From the NCBI GenBank assembly GCA_019090385.1, contig JAHRWB010000122.1, positions 1 to 37,769 on the forward strand: DNA of 37,769 bases, in the 5' to 3' direction. The DNA comes from Pseudomonadales bacterium (GTDB lineage Bacteria; Pseudomonadota; Gammaproteobacteria; Pseudomonadales; Azotimanducaceae). Made by a program: the position numbers and the translations under genes. The notes beneath the pieces are model-generated. The model was not told where the DNA came from, did no database searches, and saw only the letters and a program-made list of their open reading frames with translations. How positions within the stretch are numbered: the stretch's first letter is position 1; the number at the start of each line of letters is the position of its first letter. Below are positions 24,977 through 33,653 of the stretch, in pieces.

Positions 24977-25783
24977 TTATTCACCCTTGAAAACTGCCGG
25001 TCTTTTTTCCATAAATGCCAATGGCCCTTCTCTGGCATCTTTGGTCCGCATTACCTTGCCGGAAACTTCGTTCTCTATCAAAAATGCTTCTGACAATGGC
25101 AAGCCACTGGTTCTGATAACAGCTTCTTTGCAAGCTGCTACCGCTAATGGCCCATTCTCGGCTATTCGCTTACCAATCTCTTGCGCCCTTTCTAGCAGGT
25201 TTTCAGGCGGTACAACTTCGTTGATCAAACCTATTCGCAATGCTTCTTCTGCACTCATACGGTCACCGACCAACAGTATTTCCATCGCCTTGCAATAGGG
25301 TATCTGGCGAGCTAGACGTACCAGGGAACCCCCGGCCGGGATAATACCTCGCATGACTTCAGACAAGCCAAATTCACTAGTTGAGGACGCAACCCGAATA
25401 TCGGTAGCCTGTAAAATTTCTGTACCACCAGCCAGCGCATAACCATTGACGGCAGCAATTACCGGTTTATACAACTCAAAGTCCCTCAACAGGGCAGTCT
25501 GCATCATGTTGCGGTCTTTAAGCAGGGCCTCATCGTATTCATTCTCGGGCTCTCTCGCACGCGAAAACAAAGGAATCAATAAGCCCAAATCGGCACCAGA
25601 ACAAAATGCTTTATCACCGGCACCTGTTAGCACAGCAACCCTTGCTTCTTTATCGTCCCGAAAATCCAGCCATGCATTGTTCATCTCAACAATCATTTGT
25701 GGGCTCAAGGCATTTCTTCGCTCAGGCCTATTCATTGTTAAATAAGCAATACCATCACGTTTTTCATAAATTAGATGAGACAT
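24977..25783 (-). CDS. Enoyl-CoA hydratase/isomerase family protein
   Basis: This 268-residue crotonase-fold protein has the oxyanion-hole motif AFCSGADL and NGYALAGGTEI. The two catalytic Glu residues of crotonase align to Glu122 (GGTEI) and Glu142 (FGLSEV), so real hydratase activity is likely rather than a decarboxylase or dehalogenase. The C-terminus ends EGPLAFMEKRPAVFKG, as is usual for the family. GGAG precedes the ATG. The gene is flanked by an amidohydrolase and an extradiol dioxygenase in the same direction, and diverges from an acyl-CoA dehydrogenase pair. It probably hydrates the enoyl-CoA product of those dehydrogenases or a ring-cleavage derivative. Confidence 0.9.
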   Translation of the reverse strand: MSHLIYEKRDGIAYLTMNRPERRNALSPQMIVEMNNAWLDFRDDKEARVAVLTGAGDKAFCSGADLGLLIPLFSRAREPENEYDEALLKDRNMMQTALLRDFELYKPVIAAVNGYALAGGTEILQATDIRVASSTSEFGLSEVMRGIIPAGGSLVRLARQIPYCKAMEILLVGDRMSAEEALRIGLINEVVPPENLLERAQEIGKRIAENGPLAVAACKEAVIRTSGLPLSEAFLIENEVSGKVMRTKDAREGPLAFMEKRPAVFKGE

Positions 25784-25840
25784 TCTTTCTCCGGTAAAAT
25801 TAAAGTTATTCTGTTGCTTAATCTATTCAGTGGTTAACAG

Positions 25841-26719
25841 TTAGTCATGTCCCCAAATGCTGGCTGAATGATAGCGACCCACTGGCCAGTCTTCTGAAAC
25901 AGTTCGTGCTCCATAGCCATATTCTATGTCAAAACCACTAGAAGATTTGACATAAAAACTCAGCATATGATCGTTTGTATGCCGCCCAAGATCACTGGAT
26001 ATTTTATAACCCGCAGCTTTGGCCCGCCCTAAAGATAAACCGACGGAATCTATAGAATCAACCTGCAACATAAAGTGCAGCAAGCGCTGAGGAATCGGCA
26101 GCGGTGCCAATGCCAATGTATGGTGACGCTTATTACAGTGGAGGAAGGTAAGCTCCAAGCTATTCTCTCCCATTGGCAATGCCACAAAATCTGAAACTTT
26201 AAACCCCAGACCCTGCTCGTAAAAACGCCTGGATTCCTCCATCGACGTCACTGTTAACACCATGTGGCCAAGCCCCTGATCCTGAGTGACAAACTTAACC
26301 CCTGCTTCTGACACAAAGGGCTGCTCCGGGCGTAAACTCACGCCATAAACCACATGCACAGTAAGACCGTCGGGGTCAGCTGTTTCCAGCAATCCCAACA
26401 CACCATATTTGTTCGCAGTTTCAGCATCGGCTCTTTTGCTCGCATAACCTGATTGTTTAAGCTGTTGCATTACCTTGTTGAGTGCTGCTTCATCAGCCAC
26501 CTCAAAACCAGCATACTGAATATCGTTTGCATCGCCCTTTTCCACAGACAAACGTTGTGCCTGTTCATCAATACGAACAGACATTTCATTATCTGTTTTG
26601 CTCGTACTGGTTCCCAGCACAGGACCCAGCAGCTTTTGCATGCTATCCAAGTCATCGCAAGTCAAGCCGAGATAACTTAAGGCAATCACCCCATTTGAAA
26701 ACCCGGTACTATCAGTCAT
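25841..26719 (-). CDS. Type I (VOC-fold) extradiol dioxygenase, BphC/HsaC-like
   Basis: This 292-residue two-domain protein of the vicinal-oxygen-chelate family resembles BphC and the steroid enzyme HsaC. The Fe(II) ligands are visible: His152 in GHMVLTV, His215 in LLHFMLQV and Glu266 in DIEYG. Active-site residues seen around them are His199/His200 (NKRHHTLAL), His247 and Tyr256, so it looks catalytically complete. The N-terminal domain has lost the metal site, as is normal. It would open a catechol-type ring beside the hydroxyls. It starts a leftward unit with an enoyl-CoA hydratase and an amidohydrolase. It is unrelated in fold to the LigB-type dioxygenase at 9.5-10.5 kb. Confidence 0.9.
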   Translation of the reverse strand: MTDSTGFSNGVIALSYLGLTCDDLDSMQKLLGPVLGTSTSKTDNEMSVRIDEQAQRLSVEKGDANDIQYAGFEVADEAALNKVMQQLKQSGYASKRADAETANKYGVLGLLETADPDGLTVHVVYGVSLRPEQPFVSEAGVKFVTQDQGLGHMVLTVTSMEESRRFYEQGLGFKVSDFVALPMGENSLELTFLHCNKRHHTLALAPLPIPQRLLHFMLQVDSIDSVGLSLGRAKAAGYKISSDLGRHTNDHMLSFYVKSSSGFDIEYGYGARTVSEDWPVGRYHSASIWGHD

Positions 26720-26804
26720 GAAAATATATTCCCATCAGTTATTTCATCCACGTCGCTTACGCTAACAGTTACTTTACTAATTAATATGCAAGTTATTTCC
26801 TGGT

Positions 26805-26827
26805 CTATACGTATTTTGCATGTATAG
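26805..26827. promoter_or_regulatory. Inverted repeat CTATAC-N11-GTATAG in the divergent gap
   Basis: The 291-base gap between the VOC dioxygenase gene (minus) and the acyl-CoA dehydrogenase pair (plus) should hold both promoters. Six-base arms CTATAC and GTATAG flank 11 bases. The site could bind a TetR- or MarR-type dimer, but no experiment or known consensus supports that here. Confidence 0.35.
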
Positions 26828-27010
26828 AGAAAAAAGCATATTTTAAAGTGAAAAGCGAAAGACAAATTCTCGCTAGACCTTGTTCAACAGCAACAGTTTA
26901 TTGCACAATACTGAATAGTAAGCAAGCTTACATTGATCCGATCAAATTCCAGTCTGTCGATTTACGGAGTTCAGGTCAATACTCGTTCACCCCAAGTGTA
27001 AGGACATTAT

Positions 27011-28141
27011 ATGAGGTATAGCTTTACCGACGAACAAACTCAATTTCGCGACTTTGTTCGAAAATTCATGGAAACCAATTCTCCCGCAACAGAAGTTCGT
27101 CGTCTCATGGAAACTGAGCAAGGATACGATAGCGAAGTGTGGGATAAATTAGCAGGGTCCCTCGGTTTACAGGGTTTACATATACCAGAAGCATATGGCG
27201 GTCAGGGTTTTAGTGCGATAGAGCTTTGTATTGCTCTGGAAGAGATGGGCCGTGCGCTCTACTGCTCACCTTATTTTGGCTCTTCGGTGCTGGCAACTGA
27301 AGCTATTTTACAAGCAGGAAGTGAGGAAGATAAGCTTAAACTTCTACCAGATTTAGCCAATGGTAAAAAGATCGCTGCACTGGCACTGGCCGAGCCGGAA
27401 GGAAAATGGGACGCCTCGGGTATATCCATGACGGCCAAAGAGGAAAACGGGCAAACCCGCCTGAATGGAAGCAAAAGCTTTGTAGTAGATTCCCACATCG
27501 CAGACTACCTGGTTGTTGTTGCGCGTGCACCTGGCTCGACCGGCAATACCGGTATTGGATTTTATATTGTGGAAAATACGGCCAAAGGATTAGATTCCCG
27601 GCTGCTGAGTACAATTGACGAAACCCGAAAGCTTTCTCTCTTGCAGTTTTCCAATGTACAGGCTACTCCGTTGGGCTCAACAGGCAATGCTGGAGAAGCA
27701 CTAGAGCGTACATTGATTCTGGCCTATGTGGGGCTTGCCAATGAAATGATTGGCTGTGCACAAAAATTATTAGAAAGTGCACTGGACTACGTCAAGCTGA
27801 GAGTCCAGTTTGGCCGGACTATTGGATCTTTCCAAGTTACAAAACACAAATGTGCCGACCTGCTACTTGAGATCGAGTTAGCCAAATCTGCAGCATATTA
27901 TGCTGCAGAAGCTGCTGCAGAAAATACGGCAGATCTATCTTCGGTGGCTTCATTAGCAAAAGCATATTCTTCCGATACCTTCATGCGAACCGCTACGGAA
28001 ACTATTCAAATGCATGGTGGCATTGGATTCACCTGGGAAAACGATACGCACTTGTATTTCAAACGGGCAAAAAGTTCAGAAGTATTCCTTGGCGGGCCTG
28101 AATTGCACCGTGATTTACTCCTAAAAAACCTAAACAAATAG
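27011..28141 (+). CDS. Acyl-CoA dehydrogenase, small-subunit type
   Basis: This 376-residue acyl-CoA dehydrogenase has ALAEPEGKWDA instead of the usual serine-rich FAD loop and VQFGRTIGSFQVTKH in the dimer region. The C-terminal segment reads EVFLGGPELHRD, lacking the Glu of the usual YEGT motif. A Glu at residue 245 (LANEMIG) may take over as base, as reported for two-subunit steroid dehydrogenases of the FadE28-FadE29 (ChsE) type. AAGGACA lies before the ATG. The partner gene starts 19 bases downstream. A heterotetramer with one active site per pair is the likely form, and a CoA ester with a bulky or cyclic chain the likely substrate. Confidence 0.85.
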   Translation: MRYSFTDEQTQFRDFVRKFMETNSPATEVRRLMETEQGYDSEVWDKLAGSLGLQGLHIPEAYGGQGFSAIELCIALEEMGRALYCSPYFGSSVLATEAILQAGSEEDKLKLLPDLANGKKIAALALAEPEGKWDASGISMTAKEENGQTRLNGSKSFVVDSHIADYLVVVARAPGSTGNTGIGFYIVENTAKGLDSRLLSTIDETRKLSLLQFSNVQATPLGSTGNAGEALERTLILAYVGLANEMIGCAQKLLESALDYVKLRVQFGRTIGSFQVTKHKCADLLLEIELAKSAAYYAAEAAAENTADLSSVASLAKAYSSDTFMRTATETIQMHGGIGFTWENDTHLYFKRAKSSEVFLGGPELHRDLLLKNLNK

Positions 28142-28160
28142 AATCAGGTAGATTATTGAG

Positions 28161-29417
28161 ATGAGTGAAATATCAGAACAATCAGTACGAAAAGAAGTTA
28201 AATCCTGGCTCGAGCAAAACTGGGACGCAAATCTGCCGTTAACGCAATGGCGTAAGCTGCTAGCCGATTCTGGCTGGGGCGTCCCTGGCTGGCCAGAAGA
28301 ATGGTATGGCCGCAATCTGCCCATCAGCTTGGTCACTGCTGTACAAAACGAGATCAGAGATCATGGCGCTATAGGTGTGGCACAATCAGGAGTACGTATG
28401 CTAGCTGCAGCAACCTTGCTGGAGCATGGCACCAAGGCACAAAACGAAAAATTTCTAGGTAAAATTCTGACCGGTGAGGATAACTGGTGTCAGTTATTCA
28501 GTGAGCCTGGGAGTGGGTCCGACCTCGCCGGCCTAACAACTCGCGCTGACCGAGATGGTGATGATTGGGTTATCAACGGACAAAAAGTATGGACCACGAG
28601 TGCACACCACGCTCAATACGGTTTGCTACTTGCCCGTACAGACTGGGATGTTCCCAAACACAAGGGCATATCATATTTCGTTATTGAAATTGGCCAGCCT
28701 GGGGTTGAAGTTCGACCTCTCAGGCAAATGAATGGTCACGCCTCATTTAACGAAGTTTTTATAACTGATGCAAAAATACCAGGCAATATGTTAGTAGGTA
28801 CTATCAATGAGGGCTGGCAGGTCGCCATGACAACGCTGGCCAACGAACGACGATCTGCAGACGGCATGCGACAAGCAGGTGGTGGTTCACGTACTGAAGG
28901 AAGTATATTTAAAGAACTAGCCGCAGAAACCAAGTCTGTGATGGAACCATACAAATGGTATCCACAACGTGCTGGCCGCGCCGACCTAATGGAGGAGCGG
29001 GCCAAGGAAACCAATACTTATGACGATCCGGTACTCCGGCAGGAACTCGCCAAAGCTTTGATTTTACACAAGGCCAGCCAATGGACAGCCCGTCGTGCTC
29101 GGGAAGCACACATGTTAGGAAGACCCCAGGGACCTGAAGGTTCTCTAGGAAAACTTGCCGCCAGCAATGTCGCTCGTGCAGCTGCCAAGGTGCACACAAT
29201 AATTACCGGTGCGGACGCTTTATTGAAAAATGAAGATGGCCCCTTGGATGGCACCATTGCAGAAATACTTCTGTCAGTGCCAGCAGTATCAATTGCTGGC
29301 GGGACCGATGAAATCCAAAGAAATATCATTTCTGAACGTGTGTTGGGCTTGCCCAAGGAACCTCGAACAGATATTGATAAAGCATTCCGGGATGTGCCGA
29401 GAAATGCAGGCGCTTAA
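28161..29417 (+). CDS. Acyl-CoA dehydrogenase, large-subunit type
   Basis: This 418-residue acyl-CoA dehydrogenase has an intact SEPGSGSDLAGL FAD loop and NGQKVWTTSAHHA. The TLANERRSADG helix is typical, and there is a long insertion around residues 235-290. The C-terminal segment is IAGGTDEIQRNIISERVLG; the usual catalytic Glu of the YEGT motif is a Gly here. This long form resembles FadE29-type large subunits that pair with a shorter partner. It closely follows the small-subunit gene (19 bases), so the pair is very probably one enzyme. The pair diverges from the VOC dioxygenase unit and ends at a strong hairpin. Confidence 0.87.
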   Translation: MSEISEQSVRKEVKSWLEQNWDANLPLTQWRKLLADSGWGVPGWPEEWYGRNLPISLVTAVQNEIRDHGAIGVAQSGVRMLAAATLLEHGTKAQNEKFLGKILTGEDNWCQLFSEPGSGSDLAGLTTRADRDGDDWVINGQKVWTTSAHHAQYGLLLARTDWDVPKHKGISYFVIEIGQPGVEVRPLRQMNGHASFNEVFITDAKIPGNMLVGTINEGWQVAMTTLANERRSADGMRQAGGGSRTEGSIFKELAAETKSVMEPYKWYPQRAGRADLMEERAKETNTYDDPVLRQELAKALILHKASQWTARRAREAHMLGRPQGPEGSLGKLAASNVARAAAKVHTIITGADALLKNEDGPLDGTIAEILLSVPAVSIAGGTDEIQRNIISERVLGLPKEPRTDIDKAFRDVPRNAGA

Positions 29418-29451
29418 ACAGGGAAAAGTTAATTCCTTCCTATGATATAAC

Positions 29452-29482
29452 CCTGGACCTGCTAGTTAATAGCAGGTCCAGG
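29452..29482. terminator. Perfect 13-base-pair hairpin between convergent genes
   Basis: CCTGGACCTGCTA pairs perfectly with TAGCAGGTCCAGG around a five-base loop. It lies 34 bases after the dehydrogenase stop and 10 bases before the PdxA-like stop, so it should end transcription from both sides. A clear T run is missing. Confidence 0.7.
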
Positions 29483-29492
29483 AATATCCAGC

Positions 29493-30470
29493 TTATTTAA
29501 CAAAACCCTTTCCAGCAGAAAGGCTTGCAGCCTGCATAATCGCTGAAAGAATCATTTCATGGCTGGCAATACCTTTACCAACAATATCAAAGGCAGTGCC
29601 ATGTCCAACACTTAGGGACAGATAAGGTGCGCCCATAAACATCGCGCAGTTACCCACAAACCCCCATGTTTTAATCGCTATATGACCCTGATCGTGAAAC
29701 ATGGCGATGACAACATCATAGATACCGTCAATCCCATGTCGAAATACCGAATCCGGAGAAATAGGCCCTTTCACGTCAATGCCCTCTGCCTGAGCTTCTT
29801 CAACGCCTGGAATTATTGAACTAGTTTCCTGCGGGCCGTGTGCATGTGGGTTTAACCCCGCCACGCCAATGCGCGGGGTAGCGATACCAAAGCCAATAAG
29901 AACTTCATTAGTTCTGCGGATGGCGTTATATATCGACTCTTTAGTCATTTTCCGACACACATCCTCAAGCATGATGTGGTCGAAAACATGCACAACCCTT
30001 AATGGACCAGATAGCAAGGTTAGGTAATTCTGAGACGGATCCGAACCAAAAACTTTCCCGGCCGAAGGCCCCAATTTTAATACTTCGCCATTCACTGGCG
30101 CCATAACGCAAGCAGCCACTCTATCAGCCAGCGCAAGATCTGAAGCTTCTCCCAACCACACACCATTTGCCACTCCACAGGCCTTAGTCGCTGTGCCAGG
30201 ATTTATATCAGCCGGATCTAATGCACCAGAGTCCAATACATCCACCACGCCTTTTTCAGCACGCACTTCCTCTACCTGCTGAATAGCCCGCAGCGTTAAC
30301 TGAACCCCGGCAATATCTATGCCTTGCTGCATAGATGCCATGCTGCCGATAACCACCGGCCGACAAACTTCTGCGGGCTCCCCGGTCGCCAGTGCCTTGG
30401 CTACGACTTCCGGCCCAATCCCGCAGGCATCCCCCTGAGTTATTGCAATAATAGGGTTATTTTTACTCAT
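29493..30470 (-). CDS. PdxA-like dehydrogenase (PdxA2/TphB branch)
   Basis: This 325-residue protein belongs to the 4-hydroxythreonine-4-phosphate dehydrogenase superfamily. It has ITQGDACGIGPE at the start, GLNPHAHGPQE, and IAMFHDQGHI with metal His residues. The phosphate-binding GHTE of true PdxA is replaced by a DPSQNYL region, so vitamin B6 synthesis is unlikely. Relatives such as TphB oxidise and decarboxylate carboxylated cis-dihydrodiols formed by Rieske dioxygenases, which fits the second Rieske gene pair near 34 kb. GGGAG precedes the ATG. It lies 36 bases after the D-aminoacylase-like gene in the same direction. The TphB-like role is inference. Confidence 0.82.
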   Translation of the reverse strand: MSKNNPIIAITQGDACGIGPEVVAKALATGEPAEVCRPVVIGSMASMQQGIDIAGVQLTLRAIQQVEEVRAEKGVVDVLDSGALDPADINPGTATKACGVANGVWLGEASDLALADRVAACVMAPVNGEVLKLGPSAGKVFGSDPSQNYLTLLSGPLRVVHVFDHIMLEDVCRKMTKESIYNAIRRTNEVLIGFGIATPRIGVAGLNPHAHGPQETSSIIPGVEEAQAEGIDVKGPISPDSVFRHGIDGIYDVVIAMFHDQGHIAIKTWGFVGNCAMFMGAPYLSLSVGHGTAFDIVGKGIASHEMILSAIMQAASLSAGKGFVK

Positions 30471-30506
30471 TTTTATTCTCCCTAGTTTGTGACAAAACGT
30501 ATGCGC

Positions 30507-32216
30507 TTAACTGCGAGACCCACGAATTAATCGGCCAGGTAGTGCTTCTGTGGCTTCTGCGTTCCTGTAGGTAACCTGCCCTTTAACAATGGTTGCCAGA
30601 TAACCATCAGCTTTTTGTTGGACGCGAGGAGATCCATTCGGCAAGTCAAAAACCATTTCTGGAGACCGAACTTTAAGCTTTTCAAAGTCGATCACATTGA
30701 TATCGGCCCGCTTACCCGGCACTAATAAGCCTCGATCACCAAGGCCAACGGCACGTGCAGTATTATAGGTTTGCGCTTTTACCAGTGTCGGCAAATCAAT
30801 GAGCTCCCCTCTTTGCCTGTCGCGGCCCCAATGTGCAAGCACGGTTGTCGCAAAACTGGCGTCACAAATAGTGCCCACATGAGCTCCACCATCGCCCAAA
30901 CCCATAACAGTATTCTCATGCAGTATCATTTCTCTGCAACAATCCAGATTGTTATCTGCATAGTTGGCAAAAGGCGTATACAAAATTTTTGTACCATCAT
31001 TTTCCAGCAGCAGGTCATAGACATAACTCCACGGGTCAAGACCCTGTGCCTTGGACAGGGAATAAATACTGTCCTCAGGTGCTGGCTCATAATTTGGAGG
31101 ATCGCCCAAATCCCACAATTTGCGCCCGCCAGCCATCATGCTAAATAATCTTGCAAACCCGGAGGTAGGTTCTTCAGCAAGGATCTTGGCTTTTCTGGCC
31201 GGATCACGCAGTGCTTTCAGACGCTCTAAAAGAGGCAGATCGGCCACTTCACTATAGCTTGGCCGTGTCGAGAACGGGTTTAAGGTGGTACCGTACCCCA
31301 TCAACACTCCAATCCCGCGCGGAGCAACCTGTCCGGACATTGACAGTCCTTTTGCGTTGGCTTCATCAACCTTATTCATCAGCGTAAGCCAGCCTTGGGG
31401 ATTAATACCCTGGGCTACCGATATGGACATAGGCCGACCACTTTCCTTGATCATTGCTTCGAGAGTAGAAAACTCGTCATTCAAATCATCAAAATCTGAG
31501 ATCATCTCAATGACACCATCGTTGGCATCTTTCAAGCCACGTGCAATACCAATCAGTTCGTTATATTCCGCATTCAAGGACGGTGTTGGTGCACCTTTAC
31601 TACTACGATGATTCAATGTGCGAGAACTCGAAAACCCCAAAGCCCCGGCTGTTATTGCTTCTGCAGTTAATTTGCGCATTTCCGCTACGTCTTCCACCGT
31701 AGCCGGCTCGCGATCAGCACCGCGCTGCCCCATGACAAACACACGCAAAGCACCGTGAGGTAGCTGCGCGCCTATATCCATGTCATAGTTTCGCTTATCG
31801 AGATAATTCATATACTCGGGGAAACTTTCCCAATCCCAGGACAGGCCTTCGTGTAAAGCAGCACCAGGAATGTCTTCCACACCTTCCATTAATTCGATCA
31901 ACAAATCGTGATCTACGTCCCTGCAAGGAGCAAAACCTACCCCACAGTTACCCATAACGACTGTAGTCACGCCATGATTACTCGAAGGCGACATGCGGCT
32001 AGACCAGGTAGCCTGACCATCGTAGTGAGTATGGATATCAACAACCCCTGGCGTAACCAGTGCACCGTCTGCTGCGATTTCCTGCTTTCCCGCACCTGAA
32101 ACTTTACCGACTTCAACAATAAGCCCATCTTTAACGGCTACATCAGCGGTAACTGCCTCGGCCCCACTACCATCGACAACACTCCCACCACGAACTACCA
32201 AATCATATTTAGACAT
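30507..32216 (-). CDS. D-aminoacylase-like amidohydrolase (amidohydrolase 3 family)
   Basis: This 569-residue protein of the N-acyl-D-amino-acid deacylase type begins MSKYDLVVRGGSVVDGSG and has the metal motif DIHTHYDGQ. It also shows GNCGVGFAP, GDGGAHVG and the C-terminal PGKRADINVIDFEKL of the composite beta domain. The ATG at 32214-32216 is chosen because GAGG lies nine bases before it; a TTG at 32231 would add five residues. It opens a leftward unit with the PdxA-like gene. Many members of this group cleave cyclic amides or other C-N bonds. What it does beside ring-hydroxylating genes is unclear, and an unknown hydrolase step is the safest call. Confidence 0.85.
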   Translation of the reverse strand: MSKYDLVVRGGSVVDGSGAEAVTADVAVKDGLIVEVGKVSGAGKQEIAADGALVTPGVVDIHTHYDGQATWSSRMSPSSNHGVTTVVMGNCGVGFAPCRDVDHDLLIELMEGVEDIPGAALHEGLSWDWESFPEYMNYLDKRNYDMDIGAQLPHGALRVFVMGQRGADREPATVEDVAEMRKLTAEAITAGALGFSSSRTLNHRSSKGAPTPSLNAEYNELIGIARGLKDANDGVIEMISDFDDLNDEFSTLEAMIKESGRPMSISVAQGINPQGWLTLMNKVDEANAKGLSMSGQVAPRGIGVLMGYGTTLNPFSTRPSYSEVADLPLLERLKALRDPARKAKILAEEPTSGFARLFSMMAGGRKLWDLGDPPNYEPAPEDSIYSLSKAQGLDPWSYVYDLLLENDGTKILYTPFANYADNNLDCCREMILHENTVMGLGDGGAHVGTICDASFATTVLAHWGRDRQRGELIDLPTLVKAQTYNTARAVGLGDRGLLVPGKRADINVIDFEKLKVRSPEMVFDLPNGSPRVQQKADGYLATIVKGQVTYRNAEATEALPGRLIRGSRS

Positions 32217-32322
32217 AATACCAATCCTCAAAAAGAGTAAACTTTATCTAGTTAGACATTCTCTGAAACAATCATCTAAACCACTGTAATTAATCATTTA
32301 ATTATAGTGGCTTACAAGCTAA

Positions 32323-33450
32323 CTAAGCATCTTCTGAAGGCATTATAGCATTCATGTGCTCATGTGTTTCGAGATACTCCTCTACTATGCTCATCAACAG
32401 ATCTCGAGCACGAATCGTCTCATTCATGCGACCAACAATCTGCCCCACTGGTACAAAAGCCAGTTCTTTGGCTTTTTCTGGATGACGGCGTAAACGAACC
32501 AGTGACTCACCGACTGCCATCATTTGTAATGGTGCGCCCAATGATTTGGGGTTATTTCCAGAATCCCATGCGTCTGTCCAAGAGTTACGCAGCATTCTTA
32601 CTAACTTGCCGGTCACGCTTTTAGAACGAACGGTATCACCACTGCCGGCAGCAAATAATAGCTCCTTTTCTATTGGCGAGCTGCTTGCTTCTGCAACCGT
32701 AAGCCAGATAGATCCACACCACACACCTTGCGCACCGGAAGATAAAGCGGCGTACATTTGTCGACCGGAGCCAACACCACCTGCAGCGATAACGGGAATA
32801 TCTCCAACAGCGTCGACCACTTCAGGCCACAGTACTGAACTGCCAATTTCTCCAGTATGCCCGCCACCTTCGCCACCCTGGGCGATAACAAAATCTAAGC
32901 CAGCCTCGGCATGCTTGACAGCGTGTTTCGCAGCACCACACAAAGCCCCCACCATTCTGCCTGAATCCTGAATTTGCTTGATAATTTCTACCGGGGGAGT
33001 TCCAAGCGCATTAGCGATCAACTTTACGTTGTCATGTTTAAGCGCGATATCAACCAAAGGCGCGGATGTGGCCTCGGTCATAGATAATCTGTCATTTACC
33101 ACCTTGGTTTCTGGCAAGCGTGGTACACCATGCGCGTCTAGCAACTCTCTGGCAAAATCTCTGTGCCCTTGAGGCACTGCAGCGGCAATAAGCGCTTTGA
33201 GCTTTTCCGGATCCTTTTCGTCCTGGCTAGCATATTTATTCGGAATGATAACATCCACACCATAGGGGCGATCACCCACGTGCTCATCAATCCAGGCAAG
33301 TTCAACCTCCAATTGTTCCGGCGTGAAGCCAACTGCCCCCAAGACTCCGAAGCCACCGGCATTGGAAACGGCAGCTACTACGTCTCGACAATGGGTAAAA
33401 GCAAAGATTGGGAAATCAATACCCAATTTTTTACATAGATCTGTTTGCAT
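32323..33450 (-). CDS. Nitronate monooxygenase-like FMN oxidoreductase 3
   Basis: This 375-residue FMN barrel protein begins MQTDLCKKLGIDFPIFAFTHC, carries AQGGEGGGHTG with the active-site His, and has AAGGVGSGRQMYAALSSGAQGVWCGS for the flavin. It is the close paralogue of the gene at 19.6-20.7 kb, about two-thirds identical by eye and of the same length. AAGGAG lies before the ATG. The gene faces away from the second Rieske dioxygenase across a 203-base gap with a palindrome. Two copies flanking different parts of the locus suggest related steps in two branches, or duplication with divergence of specificity. Confidence 0.87.
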   Translation of the reverse strand: MQTDLCKKLGIDFPIFAFTHCRDVVAAVSNAGGFGVLGAVGFTPEQLEVELAWIDEHVGDRPYGVDVIIPNKYASQDEKDPEKLKALIAAAVPQGHRDFARELLDAHGVPRLPETKVVNDRLSMTEATSAPLVDIALKHDNVKLIANALGTPPVEIIKQIQDSGRMVGALCGAAKHAVKHAEAGLDFVIAQGGEGGGHTGEIGSSVLWPEVVDAVGDIPVIAAGGVGSGRQMYAALSSGAQGVWCGSIWLTVAEASSSPIEKELLFAAGSGDTVRSKSVTGKLVRMLRNSWTDAWDSGNNPKSLGAPLQMMAVGESLVRLRRHPEKAKELAFVPVGQIVGRMNETIRARDLLMSIVEEYLETHEHMNAIMPSEDA

Positions 33451-33548
33451 TAATTTATTCTCCTTCCAGCAAATAACGTCCGACCAGGTTTAGAAGGGGG
33501 GCGTAACTCGCAGCCCACCCAAGTAACACTGGTATCTACATGTATTTT

Positions 33549-33571
33549 CGTATACTAGCTGATAGTATACG
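33549..33571. promoter_or_regulatory. Perfect inverted repeat, operator candidate between flavoprotein and Rieske genes
   Basis: Arms CGTATAC and GTATACG are separated by nine bases. It lies about 100 bases upstream of each divergent gene. A TTATAA-like -10 follows close by on the plus-strand side. A dimeric repressor bound here would control both genes. The regulator is not known; the TetR and MarR genes in the window are candidates. Confidence 0.5.
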
Positions 33572-33653
33572 CTATATGCATTATAAAAAAGACAGATGTC
33601 AGGCTTGTGTCAAGTAAGGGAATTTAAAACGATACCAGTAAAACGAGGCTTCC

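Noticed and set aside
29493-30470. True PdxA of vitamin B6 synthesis
   Set aside because: The GHTE phosphate-binding motif is replaced, and the gene lies among catabolic genes without other B6 or rRNA-methylase partners.
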